A DNA stretch of 64,000 nucleotides from Marinobacter salarius (GCF_032922745.1 NZ_CP136693.1:3534001-3598000); one strand, 5' to 3'; shown: positions 1-8,065, numbered from the stretch's first letter. Numbers and translations are program-made. Notes: a model not told the origin generated them from the sequence alone.

Positions 1-561
1 TCCCGGGCGGCACCGGCCAAAGGCAAAAAAGGCCAACCCTCAAAGGCGGATGTAGCCCTGAGCCACATCCGCAAACTGTACGCCATTGAAAAGGCCGCCC
101 GGGATCTGAGCGACGCGGAGCGATATCGGGTTCGCCAGGAAAAGAGTCTGCCGTTGTTGAACGCCTTTAAAGCCTGGCTGGAGAAAAATGCCCCCAAGGT
201 GATGAAAGGCCTGCTTACCCGTCAGGCCATGGATTACACCCTGAACCAATGGGACTACCTGGTCGGCTACTGTGAGCGCGGTGACCTGAAGATCAGCAAT
301 GCCGGAGCCGAGAACGCCATCCGCCCGTTTGCCCTCGGCAGAAAAGCCTGGCTCTTCGCCGATACCTCACAAGGGGCGAAAGCCAGCGCCACCTGCTATT
401 CGCTCATCGAAACCGCCAAGGCCAATGGCCTGGAGCCTTCAGCTTATATCCACCATGTGTTGGAACGCATTGCTGAGTCCGACACGCTGGAGAAGCTCGA
501 AGCGTTGCTGCCCTGGAATGCCGAGTTGCCGGCTTCGAAAAAAGTGGCTCAATACGATTAG
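1..561 (+). CDS. IS66-family transposase (TnpC), C-terminal part
   Basis: The frame is open from base 1, so the N-terminus lies outside the window; about 186 residues are visible. The segment ENAIRP followed by GRKAWLF is the C-terminal catalytic region typical of IS66 DDE transposases, including the last acidic residue. The stop is at 559-561 and the terminal repeat follows directly. It belongs to the IS that cuts the leftmost visible cassette. The family call is strong; whether the element is complete cannot be seen. Confidence 0.9.
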   Translation, partial: SRAAPAKGKKGQPSKADVALSHIRKLYAIEKAARDLSDAERYRVRQEKSLPLLNAFKAWLEKNAPKVMKGLLTRQAMDYTLNQWDYLVGYCERGDLKISNAGAENAIRPFALGRKAWLFADTSQGAKASATCYSLIETAKANGLEPSAYIHHVLERIAESDTLEKLEALLPWNAELPASKKVAQYD

Positions 562-590
562 GGCAAGCGGGTCGATTTAACGGCGCTTAC
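1..590 (+). mobile_element. IS66-family insertion sequence, right end
   Basis: This is the right part of an IS66 element. It ends with bases 568-590, whose reverse complement begins GTAAGCG, the usual IS66 terminus. A reading frame on the other strand starts at 890 and runs into base 591, where its sequence changes to IS sequence. The left end and the expected 8-bp target duplication lie outside the window. Confidence 0.8.
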
Positions 591-890
591 GCTGTTTCGC
601 TTTCCGAACCAGTGCTTACCCTTCAGTACAAATACCGACCCATCCCCTTCCAAGGTTATTCGCTTATCTGGAATTAAGAGATATAAAAGGCCGAATACCA
701 TAAGCCCCAAACCGATGCTTGCGAACCAGAACCAAGCCTCTAAGGTTGGATCATCCCAAACGAAAAAAATCAAACACGCGGCAAGCAAGCCAATCACACC
801 AAAAATAATTGCGTTGGGTAAAATAGGACGGTCGAAGCACACGCTTTCACCGCTCGATTTGACCATTTTGTACATATCGGTCGAAAACAC
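591..890 (-). pseudogene. Cassette membrane protein, 3' end cut by IS66
   Basis: About 100 residues remain from a GTG start at 890, preceded by GAAGG at a suitable distance. Two membrane segments lie near residues 27-45 and 53-72. They are followed by a charged region (LIPDKRITLEGDG) that looks like the start of a small beta domain. The frame runs into the IS66 terminus at 590, so the original C-terminus and this cassette's own attC lie beyond the IS. Function is unknown. Confidence 0.65.
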
Positions 891-938
891 GTGTCTAGAC
901 CTTCTCTAAAATTCTCAGGGACAGAGGCTCTCCGCCAC

Positions 939-1018
939 TAACGCTTGCAGCATGCGCGCCCATGAAATGGAGCCGAAGGCGCAATGTAGTGGGCGTCGCC
1001 GTGCCTGCACTGGTTAGG
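939..1018 (-). repeat. attC1
   Basis: Family 1. Left core TAACGC at 939, right core GTTAG at 1013. It closes the cassette of the membrane protein at 1014-1436, whose stop lies in the right core. Confidence 0.9.
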
Positions 1019-1436
1019 CATTCGACACCGTGGCAGATGCGACATACGCAAGCCCAACCATGCCGAAAATAAAACAACCAAAGCCGATAGCTGCAAGAAT
1101 CCAAATTAACGATTCACACCAGCCAGGGCCATTTGGAGCATCGTGCCGATTGCCATCTATTTTTTGCCGCCACCTTTCTCCAAAGGCGTAATCCCTACCA
1201 ATGACCGCAACGAGGGATGAGGCAAGACTCAGGATGGAAATAAAGAGGCCCCACCAGGATGCTTGCAGAATAGGAATGAGATCCTCAGATAGCAGTGCAC
1301 GCGAAGAGCCACTGAAGAAGCCGATAGAGACGGTCAGCGAACCGCCGGCCAGTACGAAAATTGCTCGCACCAATGAATCTGCACGGCCCCGAAGGTCGGC
1401 CTGATGTGCGTTAAACTGCTCATTCTCGTCTGTCAT
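1014..1436 (-). CDS. Cassette membrane protein, three predicted TM segments
   Basis: About 140 residues from the ATG at 1436 (MTDENEQF). A short hydrophilic N-terminus is followed by two adjacent membrane segments, a charged loop rich in Arg and Asp, and one C-terminal membrane segment ending AYVASATVSNA. The stop TAA falls inside the attC1 right core, a common arrangement in this array. No family is recognised. A longer frame from 1463 starts inside the upstream attC and has no ribosome binding site, so I chose 1436. Confidence 0.7.
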   Translation of the reverse strand: MTDENEQFNAHQADLRGRADSLVRAIFVLAGGSLTVSIGFFSGSSRALLSEDLIPILQASWWGLFISILSLASSLVAVIGRDYAFGERWRQKIDGNRHDAPNGPGWCESLIWILAAIGFGCFIFGMVGLAYVASATVSNA

Positions 1437-1448
1437 AGTTTTACTGCC

Positions 1449-1504
1449 TAACGCTGAGCGCACCGGCGGCCTGACAAGGCCGTCCGAGTGACGCGGCTTG
1501 TTAT
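1449..1504 (-). repeat. attC2
   Basis: Family 5, only 56 bp. Cores at 1449 (TAACGC) and 1500 (GTTAT). It closes the GFA cassette. An identical copy is attC13. Confidence 0.9.
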
Positions 1505-1511
1505 CACTGTC

Positions 1512-1910
1512 TCAGTCGTACTCCGCATTCTGAGGCAGATCATCCGTAATCTCGAACCAGGGCGCCTTGCTGCCCACGAACACGTGGCGCTCTGCTTTTA
1601 AGCCCGGATCGGTATCAAGTGTTCCGAGTGGGAAACCATAGATACCGGGGTGTGCATCGAATTTTGTGTAGAGGCTGGAACCGCAGTTTGAGCAAAAGCC
1701 CTTATGCTCGCCCGGAGAAGATTCGTAAAACTTCATCAACTCCTGACCCTTAATAGTATGCCAGTCAGAAGAGTTTACCTTCGCTCGGGTTCTGAACGCT
1801 GAAGCGTGTAGCTTCCGGCACATTGAGCAGTGACAGTTCAGGACGTCGGTCAGTGGACCGTTAATTTCGTATTGGATGCCTCCGCAGAGACAACTACCCG
1901 TTTGCTTCAT
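1512..1910 (-). CDS. GFA-domain (CENP-V/GFA) zinc protein, copy 1
   Basis: 132 residues with the cysteine pattern of the glutathione-dependent formaldehyde-activating (GFA) family: CLCGG near residue 8, CHCSMC near 27 and FCSNCG near 72. These Cys clusters bind zinc in family members. The family includes S-hydroxymethylglutathione-forming and unrelated enzymes, so the substrate cannot be assigned. The length is typical. The whole cassette (1449-1930) recurs base for base at 7584-8065. Confidence 0.9.
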   Translation of the reverse strand: MKQTGSCLCGGIQYEINGPLTDVLNCHCSMCRKLHASAFRTRAKVNSSDWHTIKGQELMKFYESSPGEHKGFCSNCGSSLYTKFDAHPGIYGFPLGTLDTDPGLKAERHVFVGSKAPWFEITDDLPQNAEYD

Positions 1911-1930
1911 TGATGCACTTCCTTGTGTGA

Positions 1931-1998
1931 TAACGCCTTGGGTAAGCCGCCGGGACGGAGCGCAGCGTAGTACCGGTCGGCTTCACCCACTGGTTAAG
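1931..1998 (-). repeat. attC3
   Basis: Mixed type. Cores TAACGC at 1931 and GTTAA at 1993, with inner arms around AAGCCG / CGGCTT. It closes the HEPN-motif cassette. Confidence 0.85.
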
Positions 1999-2587
1999 TT
2001 TTGTCTGCGGCTGCCACAAACAGATCATAATACTTCTCAGCCTCTTCCTCTGGTCCCAACGCAACATCTACAAGCATTTGGAGACTCCAGACTGGCCCAA
2101 GAATCACCTGATCCAGATCTAAATCGTCTGGATGGGATTCCGGATCTATTGCCATTTCAAAATACTCGAACCACCACATTTCGATCTTTCGTAACAGCGC
2201 CACCATTTCGTCGAATGCTTCCGCAACGTTGAAATCTACCCCACTGGACGCGAAACAAAGCATTTCGTGTGTCAGCGTGTTGCGGCACTTTTTAACGTGT
2301 TCAAACTTCCCCATGTCCTCATCATTGATGGCGTCCATGTCCTGCAGCCACCTCAATGACGCGTAGACGGGACTTCTATTCAGGGAAAGGACCTTTTCTT
2401 TGTACTCTGGGCTGATAAACGGTCCATCCTGATCAAACCCGTTCGTAAAGAAACCTTCGATCTTTTCTACAATGCTGCTCTTCAGCATTTCGAAAGCCAT
2501 CGAGAATATTGATGCTGTGATGATGTTGGTTTTGAGGGTTTCTGGGTGAAGAGTCCGTTCCCAGGATGCTCGTATTTTTTCATCCAT
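1994..2587 (-). CDS. Cassette protein with HEPN-like Rx4H motif
   Basis: 197 residues from the ATG at 2587 (MDEKIRASW). The protein is mostly helical and acidic. Residues about 105-110 read RNTLTH, matching the Rx4-6H motif of HEPN-domain RNases, set in a helix-rich context (KKCRNTLTHEM). Homologues are not recognised. HEPN proteins often act as toxins or in phage defence, but here that is inference from one short motif. The stop is in the attC3 right core. Confidence 0.6.
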   Translation of the reverse strand: MDEKIRASWERTLHPETLKTNIITASIFSMAFEMLKSSIVEKIEGFFTNGFDQDGPFISPEYKEKVLSLNRSPVYASLRWLQDMDAINDEDMGKFEHVKKCRNTLTHEMLCFASSGVDFNVAEAFDEMVALLRKIEMWWFEYFEMAIDPESHPDDLDLDQVILGPVWSLQMLVDVALGPEEEAEKYYDLFVAAADKT

Positions 2588-2607
2588 GACCGATCCCGAT
2601 GTAAACT

Positions 2608-2687
2608 TAACGCCTGCAGCATGCGCGCCCATGGAATGGAGCCGAAGGCGCAATGTAATGGGCGTCGCCGTGCCTGCAATGGTTAGG
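2608..2687 (-). repeat. attC4
   Basis: Family 1. Cores at 2608 (TAACGC) and 2682 (GTTAG). It closes the cassette of the membrane protein at 2683-3018. Confidence 0.9.
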
Positions 2688-3018
2688 CATTGCTGACCCA
2701 GTATAGGTATCTCAGCCACTTCGCTACGAACATGCCGAGTATCCATGAGGCAGCCAAAGCGTATCTATCGGCTTGAGAGAGCGGGTACGCATCGCCTGCA
2801 ATCAATATTCCCATTCCCACAAATGTGAAGACAGCACTCAAAAGCAGAAGCCAGAGAATGCTGTTCAGCATGACGCCTAAAGCACTATTGTTAAGAAACA
2901 GCGATTTACTGGCTCTATAGCGCCGTTCTTTCTCCGTATTTGTGGCTAGAGTGCTACCGAGAATGCCACCCGATACTAGACCAGAAAGAACTACTACGAT
3001 GGAAATAGATTCACTCAC
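2683..3018 (-). CDS. Cassette membrane protein, about three TM segments
   Basis: 111 residues if started at the GTG at 3018 (VSESISIVVV). It has an N-terminal membrane segment, a short Arg/Lys-rich loop (EKERRYRASKS), a second segment (LLLLSAVFTFVGMGILI) and a third near the C-terminus. No ribosome binding site is clear, so the start is uncertain. The stop lies in the attC4 right core. Function unknown. Confidence 0.6.
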   Translation of the reverse strand: MSESISIVVVLSGLVSGGILGSTLATNTEKERRYRASKSLFLNNSALGVMLNSILWLLLLSAVFTFVGMGILIAGDAYPLSQADRYALAASWILGMFVAKWLRYLYWVSNA

Positions 3019-3027
3019 TATTTTGCC

Positions 3028-3101
3028 TAACGCTGAGCACAGCGGCGCCACGACAGTGGCGTCCGGCGGCCGCAGGCCGCGTACTGATGCGCCTTGTTAA
3101 T
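3028..3101 (-). repeat. attC5
   Basis: Family 4. Cores at 3028 and 3096. It closes a gene-less type A cassette. Confidence 0.9.
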
Positions 3102-3310
3102 GGCCGGTTACCCGGCGTTTGATCTCTGGCACCAAATTCCGAATGCCCTCTGCCATACAGCTTGCACTCACCCTAGCCCATGGCGCGAGGAACCAGAACA
3201 CAAAGCTTCCAGATTTTGCAGTGTTTTGCGGGGAGAAGAGCTGACTGATGGTAAACATTTGAAAGCAACTCCCTGCTTCACTGCCTAAACCCTTCCGTGG
3301 CCTTGGCCAT
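3102..3310 (-). other. Gene-less cassette, type A (copy 1)
   Basis: About 209 bp without a convincing gene on either strand; the longest frames start in the attC and have no ribosome binding site. It is a diverged relative of the cassettes at 5413-5621 and 7375-7583. It shares the block GAGGAACCAGAACAC with them and a related block with the type C cassettes. A GGCCTTGGCC motif lies next to the right boundary. Confidence 0.75.
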
Positions 3311-3392
3311 TAACGCCTGCATAAACGGCGCCCTGACAAGGGCGTCCGGTGGAGGCCCATCGGGCCGGAACGTATTTAATGCATTGGTTAGG
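3311..3392 (-). repeat. attC6
   Basis: Family 3. Cores TAACGC at 3311 and GTTAG at 3387. It closes the cassette of 3401-3778. Confidence 0.9.
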
Positions 3393-3400
3393 TGCATTCC

Positions 3401-3778
3401 TCAACCAAGCTCCCTAAAGCGTTCCAAGACGGACACAATTACCGCACCATACATTGGAAGAAAAAGAACCAAAAACAGCATTCCCGGGTTACTGGAAATA
3501 AAGCCACTAAGATCAAGACCTCCTCGGAGGCTCTGAACGGCAAGCACCATTTGTACGACCAAAGAAACCACAAGCCAGCACCTTGCAAACTTTGACGTTT
3601 CAAGCGCCTTATCTGGTCTGATCCAATTTTCTTTGGAAAGTGAAAGTAGGCTAACCAAAATTATGAAACCCCAAACAGAGACCCTTGTAGCAAATATGTT
3701 GTCACTGGCGATTGTTGTGAGAAGCAGAGCAAAGACAAGCCCAAATGCCACCAAAAAGCGCTGCTGACGATTTGTCAT
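3401..3778 (-). CDS. Cassette membrane protein, four TM segments
   Basis: 125 residues from the ATG at 3778, preceded by GAGGG. Predicted membrane segments are near residues 8-24, 33-47, 67-84 and 99-116, with a charged loop (KENWIRPDKALETSKF) between the second and third. The length and layout suggest a small inner-membrane protein. No family is recognised. Confidence 0.7.
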   Translation of the reverse strand: MTNRQQRFLVAFGLVFALLLTTIASDNIFATRVSVWGFIILVSLLSLSKENWIRPDKALETSKFARCWLVVSLVVQMVLAVQSLRGGLDLSGFISSNPGMLFLVLFLPMYGAVIVSVLERFRELG

Positions 3779-3831
3779 TCATTGCCCTCAATAACTGCCT
3801 GGCGAAATGATCAGCCCCGAATGTGAACACC

Positions 3832-3911
3832 TAACGCTTGCAGCATGCGCGCCCATGGAATGGAGCCAAAGGCGCAATGTAATGGGCGTCGCCGTGCCTG
3901 CACTGGTTAGG
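3832..3911 (-). repeat. attC7
   Basis: Family 1. Cores at 3832 and 3906. It closes the lipoprotein cassette. Confidence 0.9.
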
Positions 3912-3938
3912 AAACACCGCTCGACCACTCGGTTAACT

Positions 3939-4361
3939 TCATGACTCTCTGAGCGATATCATCTCTCTCAGCATCGGCTTCAGCTCGTCAATTCTATCTT
4001 CGATGACCTCGAAATACCGTGAGGTATTTGTGTTCCTATCTAACCAATCGACCTCATAAATTATGTTATCGACCCTTTTGTCGACGGAACTGACCAAAGA
4101 ATCGGTTCTGAAGTCATATGCGCCATCAATACTACAATCTGTCATTTTTCGGGATAAATCTGAGATTCCCCTCGATTTTTTGACCTTCTCTTTTATACAC
4201 TCAAAGCAAACATCATCTGTGGCAAGCTCCTGTTCGATCTGATGCAACTTCTCGATCATCTCCGAAAAGTGACTACCGCATTGCGTAACAACTGGACTCT
4301 GTTCTGAACAGGCAATCAAGAAGAAAGATGCCAAAAAAACGATCGAATTCATTTTAGTCAT
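3939..4361 (-). CDS. Cassette lipoprotein
   Basis: 140 residues. The N-terminus is a signal peptide ending in the lipobox LIAC (Cys 18), so the mature protein should be lipid-anchored. The remainder is charged and largely helical, with CFECIKEK near residue 52 and further Cys residues. AGGATG precedes the start. No family is recognised; a periplasmic or outer-membrane location is inferred from the lipobox. Confidence 0.75.
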   Translation of the reverse strand: MTKMNSIVFLASFFLIACSEQSPVVTQCGSHFSEMIEKLHQIEQELATDDVCFECIKEKVKKSRGISDLSRKMTDCSIDGAYDFRTDSLVSSVDKRVDNIIYEVDWLDRNTNTSRYFEVIEDRIDELKPMLREMISLRES

Positions 4362-4373
4362 GACGCGGCATCC

Positions 4374-4474
4374 TAACGCCGTTGTTCAGCGGCAGCCTTG
4401 GCAGAGCGAAGCGGCGACAAGGCTGTCCGGTGGAGGGCCGATAGGCCCGGAACGAACTGCAACTATTGGTTAGT
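4374..4474 (-). repeat. attC8
   Basis: Family 3, long form. Cores at 4374 and 4469. It closes the cassette of 4463-5008. Confidence 0.9.
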
Positions 4475-5008
4475 TGTGTATTGGCCATCTCGCCAGTAAT
4501 AAATATCCAAGTCCACCCTCGCGATGCCGACTTTTTGAGCTTCTTCAGCCGCCTTCTCTTGGTAAATTGAGCTGATGTCTGGGGTAAGACGCCGGATATT
4601 TGGCCACTTGGGCAGAGAGGACTTGTGTAAGGCATAAAGGTTCCGGGCCACATCCCCATCAAGAGGGATCTCGAGCCAGCCCCTCAGTCGTTCGATTGAA
4701 TATTCTTTGCTCAAATAAGCGTTGTAGAGACAGTCTCTGAAGAAGATATTCAAAACCTTGCGCGCAGCGCCCCAGTTTCCCTTTGCTCCCAATGGAAACG
4801 ACTCAGACAATTCTAAGGTTCTATCCTCAAGAAATTGGAGATACTGGTCATTGGTGCTGACTGACCTTAATTCAGATAGCTCGATACCCTGCAGGAATGA
4901 TCGCGCTCTACCGATCACTTCCGGTGCGCCCTGGTTACGCAGGGTAGAGCGACCGATAGCCAACTGCCCCGTTCTTTGTTGAAGAATACTAATAAATTCC
5001 TGATTCAT
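4463..5008 (-). CDS. Cassette protein of unknown function (181 aa)
   Basis: 181 residues from the ATG at 5008 (MNQEFISIL). It is soluble and mostly helical with no signal peptide or membrane segment. It has a WGAARKVLNIFFRDCLYNAYL stretch and a basic centre. A longer frame reaching 5086 reads through the upstream attC and is rejected. The stop overlaps attC8. No family is recognised. Confidence 0.7.
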   Translation of the reverse strand: MNQEFISILQQRTGQLAIGRSTLRNQGAPEVIGRARSFLQGIELSELRSVSTNDQYLQFLEDRTLELSESFPLGAKGNWGAARKVLNIFFRDCLYNAYLSKEYSIERLRGWLEIPLDGDVARNLYALHKSSLPKWPNIRRLTPDISSIYQEKAAEEAQKVGIARVDLDIYYWRDGQYTTNQ

Positions 5009-5017
5009 AGAAACAAC

Positions 5018-5114
5018 TAACGCTGAGCTTAGCGGCGCCCTTGTAATGGAGGCGAAGCCGCAATGAAAAGGGCGTCCGGCGGCCATCGGCCGCGTACTAC
5101 AGCGACTGGTTAAG
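5018..5114 (-). repeat. attC9
   Basis: Family 4. Cores at 5018 and 5109. It closes the small cassette gene at 5134-5337. Confidence 0.9.
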
Positions 5115-5133
5115 TGGCTGACAGCTCGCAGAT

Positions 5134-5337
5134 TTATGATGGCACCCAGCGATCGTTATCATATTCGTACGCCCACCAATCACCGCCAAGCTCACCATCT
5201 ACTTCCTCTATACGAAGGTACTTTTCCGCAGGCATATATTTCTTCGCTGCCATTTTTGCTGCGTCTAGGGACGAGTGAATTGTAATCTCTTCCCCTGCGT
5301 ACAATTTGAACACTTCATTGCTCATTCTCGAAGCCAT
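5134..5337 (-). CDS. Small cassette protein (67 aa)
   Basis: 67 residues, acidic, with a C-terminal WWAYEYDNDRW aromatic cluster. A second ATG four codons in (MSNEVFKLY) is an equally good start. It has no membrane segment or signal. No family is recognised, but it fills the whole space between two attC sites. Confidence 0.6.
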   Translation of the reverse strand: MASRMSNEVFKLYAGEEITIHSSLDAAKMAAKKYMPAEKYLRIEEVDGELGGDWWAYEYDNDRWVPS

Positions 5338-5338
5338 T

Positions 5339-5412
5339 TAACGCTGAGCACAGCGGCGCCCCGACTGGGGCGTCCGGCGGCCATCGGCCGCGTACTGATG
5401 CGCCTTGTTAAT
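5339..5412 (-). repeat. attC10
   Basis: Family 4. Cores at 5339 and 5407. It closes the type A gene-less cassette on its right. Identical to attC12. Confidence 0.9.
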
Positions 5413-5621
5413 AGCCAGTTACCCGGCGATTGATCCCTGGCACCCAAACCCGAATGCCCTCTGCCATACAGCTTGCACTCACACTAGCCCATGGCGCGAG
5501 GAACCAGAACACGAAGCTTCCAGATTTTGCAGTGTTTTGCGGGGAGATGAATTGGACGGTGGTAAACATTTGAAAGCAACTCCCTGCTTTACTGACTGAA
5601 TCCTTCCGAGGCCTTGGCCAT
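5413..5621 (-). other. Gene-less cassette, type A (copy 2)
   Basis: About 209 bp without a supported gene. The unit 5339-5621 (attC plus body, 283 bp) reads identically to 7301-7583. A 64-codon frame exists on the + strand, but it begins in the attC, has no ribosome binding site and is not kept in the diverged copy at 3102. Confidence 0.8.
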
Positions 5622-5704
5622 TAACGCGAAGCTAAGCGGCGCCCTGACAAGGGCGTCCGGTGGACGGCCGTCAGGCCGGGAACAACCTTAAGCGACTGGT
5701 TAGC
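5622..5704 (-). repeat. attC11
   Basis: Family 3. Cores at 5622 and 5699. It closes the type B gene-less cassette that holds an IS3 element. Confidence 0.9.
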
Positions 5705-6049
5705 TGGAGGTAACTTTGAAGACCATTCCCTGGCAACCAACATCACGGCCTGCTCCATTGCCCTTGCACCGACGCTTGCCAATGCAACGTGATTAAAACC
5801 ACCGCCTTTGATGCGGTGAATGAACCTGAACTTCAGAGTAGCAGATCAAGATTCAGTTTTCGGCGGATTGCCCCGCACGGCGACTACTGAATTTTATACC
5901 GGCCTAATACCTGTTTGAGCTGCCAGCAAGACTGCGAGTTTTGACGGCCTTGGCGATGCTCTAAAAGTACCGGGTTTGTAGTGGCATAGTGACTTTGGCC
6001 ACCTGATTTTGAGTGTATGATCACTCACATAATGAATCAGGTGAAGACG

Positions 6050-6355
6050 ATGGCGAAAACTAGAAACTTCAGTCCGGAATTCCGTTTGGAGGCAGCCCAA
6101 CTGGTGGTCGACCAAGGATACACAGTGAAAGCTGCCTGCGATGCCATGGGTGTCGGTAAATCCACCATGGAGTACTGGGTCCGTAAACTTCGTTCCGAAC
6201 GGGCTGGCAAAGCGCCCAGAGGCGAGGCCCTGACCACAGAGCAGCGTGAGATTCAGGAACTGAAGCGCCGCCTTCGTCGGTCGGAGGAAGAAAAGGAAAT
6301 CTTAAAAAAGGCTACCGCTCTCTTGATGTCGGACTCCCTGAGCAATTCTCGATAA
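6050..6355 (+). CDS. IS3-family transposase OrfA, copy 1
   Basis: About 101 residues from the ATG at 6050 (MAKTRNFSPEF). The N-terminal helix-turn-helix (YTVKAACDAMGVGKSTMEYW) binds the IS ends in this family. A leucine-zipper-like C-terminus (EIQELKRRLRRSEEEKEIL) follows. The ending ATALLMSDSL is typical of the IS3 group. OrfB is probably made as an OrfAB fusion by frameshifting near the orfA end, as is usual for the family. Confidence 0.9.
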   Translation: MAKTRNFSPEFRLEAAQLVVDQGYTVKAACDAMGVGKSTMEYWVRKLRSERAGKAPRGEALTTEQREIQELKRRLRRSEEEKEILKKATALLMSDSLSNSR

Positions 6356-6381
6356 TCGAGCGACTTGAAGAGAGCTATACG

Positions 6382-7221
6382 GTGCAGCGCCTGTGTCGGG
6401 TGTTTGGGGTGCATCGCAGCAGCTACCGGGCATGGCGTGACCGGGATAGAACGCCCTGTGACGCTGAGCAAGCACTCCAAGAGCAGGTTATTGAGGCCCA
6501 CGAGACCAGCAATGGTTCAGCCGGGGCACGGACGATTGCCAGCATGGTGACACAGGCCGGAATACCGCTGAGCCGTTACCGAGCCAGCCGACGGATGAAG
6601 CAGCTGGGACTGGTCAGTACGCAGCCGCCAAGCCACGTTTACAAGAAGGCCGATCAGCCGCACCTGGATATTCCGAATCTTCTTGACAGGGAGTTCGACG
6701 TAGAGGAACCCAATCAAGTATGGACCGGAGACATCACCTATCTTTGGACCGGTGCGCGCTGGGCTTATCTAGCTGTTGTGATCGATTTGTTTTCCCGTAA
6801 ACCGGTGGGCTGGGCCATATCCCTATCACCGAATACGGATCTGGTGAAGAAGGCGCTGACGATTGCGTATGAATCCCGTGGGAAGCCATCAGGAGTCATG
6901 TTCCACTCGGATCAGGGATGTCAGTACACAAGCCTGAGGTTCCGGCAGTTGTTATGGAGCTACCAGATGAAACAGAGCCTCAGCCGACGGGGGAATTGCT
7001 GGGATAATGCCCCGACAGAGCGCTTCTTCCGGAGTCTGAAAACAGAATGGGTGCCGGAAATCGGGTATCCATGCTTTGCCGCGGCGAAGCAATCGGTCAC
7101 GGATTACATGATCGGCTATTACAGTGCGCTGCGACCGCACAAACACAACAGTGGATTGCCGCCGAATGCGGCAGAGAAGGCCTACTGGAAAACTCAAAAG
7201 ACGGTGGTCTATAACACTTGA
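6382..7221 (+). CDS. IS3-family transposase OrfB, copy 1
   Basis: 279 residues by the first ATG; the functional product is likely the frameshifted OrfAB. The rve-type integrase core shows the DDE triad in WTGDITYLW (Asp), MFHSDQGCQYTS (Asp) and NAPTERFFRSLK (Glu). An HTH-like N-terminal segment precedes it. No frame damage is visible, so the element may be active. Confidence 0.95.
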   Translation: MQRLCRVFGVHRSSYRAWRDRDRTPCDAEQALQEQVIEAHETSNGSAGARTIASMVTQAGIPLSRYRASRRMKQLGLVSTQPPSHVYKKADQPHLDIPNLLDREFDVEEPNQVWTGDITYLWTGARWAYLAVVIDLFSRKPVGWAISLSPNTDLVKKALTIAYESRGKPSGVMFHSDQGCQYTSLRFRQLLWSYQMKQSLSRRGNCWDNAPTERFFRSLKTEWVPEIGYPCFAAAKQSVTDYMIGYYSALRPHKHNSGLPPNAAEKAYWKTQKTVVYNT

Positions 7222-7300
7222 CCACTACAGGTTTGCTGCCCATTTGAGGCCAAGGCCCCGTGGCACCGAAGCACCCAAAAACATCCAAAGCACTACCAGC

Positions 7301-7374
7301 TAACGCTGAGCACAGCGGCGCCCCGACTGGGGCGTCCGGCGGCCATCGGCCGCGTACTGATGCGCCTTGTTAAT
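7301..7374 (-). repeat. attC12
   Basis: Family 4, identical to attC10. Cores at 7301 and 7369. It closes the second identical type A cassette. Confidence 0.9.
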
Positions 7375-7583
7375 AGCCAGTTACCCGGCGATTGATCCCT
7401 GGCACCCAAACCCGAATGCCCTCTGCCATACAGCTTGCACTCACACTAGCCCATGGCGCGAGGAACCAGAACACGAAGCTTCCAGATTTTGCAGTGTTTT
7501 GCGGGGAGATGAATTGGACGGTGGTAAACATTTGAAAGCAACTCCCTGCTTTACTGACTGAATCCTTCCGAGGCCTTGGCCAT
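7375..7583 (-). other. Gene-less cassette, type A (copy 3)
   Basis: Identical by eye to 5413-5621. No supported gene. It sits between the IS-split type B cassette and the second GFA cassette. Confidence 0.8.
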
Positions 7584-7639
7584 TAACGCTGAGCGCACCG
7601 GCGGCCTGACAAGGCCGTCCGAGTGACGCGGCTTGTTAT
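7584..7639 (-). repeat. attC13
   Basis: Family 5, identical to attC2. Cores at 7584 and 7635. It closes the second GFA cassette. Confidence 0.9.
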
Positions 7640-7646
7640 CACTGTC

Positions 7647-8045
7647 TCAGTCGTACTCCGCATTCTGAGGCAGATCATCCGTAATCTCGAACCAGGGCGC
7701 CTTGCTGCCCACGAACACGTGGCGCTCTGCTTTTAAGCCCGGATCGGTATCAAGTGTTCCGAGTGGGAAACCATAGATACCGGGGTGTGCATCGAATTTT
7801 GTGTAGAGGCTGGAACCGCAGTTTGAGCAAAAGCCCTTATGCTCGCCCGGAGAAGATTCGTAAAACTTCATCAACTCCTGACCCTTAATAGTATGCCAGT
7901 CAGAAGAGTTTACCTTCGCTCGGGTTCTGAACGCTGAAGCGTGTAGCTTCCGGCACATTGAGCAGTGACAGTTCAGGACGTCGGTCAGTGGACCGTTAAT
8001 TTCGTATTGGATGCCTCCGCAGAGACAACTACCCGTTTGCTTCAT
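7647..8045 (-). CDS. GFA-domain zinc protein, copy 2
   Basis: Its protein sequence is identical to the GFA protein at 1512-1910, with the same Cys clusters (CLCGG, CHCSMC, FCSNCG). The duplicated unit is exactly one cassette (7584-8065, 482 bp). Identity stops at the cassette edges, which points to integrase-mediated duplication. Confidence 0.9.
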   Translation of the reverse strand: MKQTGSCLCGGIQYEINGPLTDVLNCHCSMCRKLHASAFRTRAKVNSSDWHTIKGQELMKFYESSPGEHKGFCSNCGSSLYTKFDAHPGIYGFPLGTLDTDPGLKAERHVFVGSKAPWFEITDDLPQNAEYD

Positions 8046-8065
8046 TGATGCACTTCCTTGTGTGA

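Larger units (their letters stand above)
5977..7229 (+). mobile_element. IS3-family element, copy 1 (1253 bp)
   Basis: The ends are imperfect inverted repeats starting TGTAGTGG. The flanking GGTT at 5973-5976 and 7230-7233 is a 4-bp target duplication. It carries orfA and orfB in overlapping-frame arrangement. A same-length copy in reverse orientation lies at 13696-14948, and the encoded proteins are identical. It has landed in a gene-less cassette, so no cassette gene is lost. Confidence 0.95.
5705..7300 (-). other. Gene-less cassette, type B (copy 1), split by IS3
   Basis: About 343 bp of cassette body (5705-5976 and 7230-7300) without a supported gene, interrupted by the IS at 5977-7229. 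It is related to the bodies at 8916, 28034 and 31274. Shared blocks include GAATGAACCTGAACTTCAGA near 5819, GACGGCCTTGGC near 5943 and the GAGGCCAAGGCC arm near 7247. The two arms of the GGCCTTGGC repeat lie on either side of the IS. Confidence 0.75.

Noticed and set aside
5405..5599. A 64-codon + strand frame repeated at 7367-7561
   Set aside because: It repeats only because the cassette is duplicated; the diverged copy at 3094 changes it heavily and it begins in attC.
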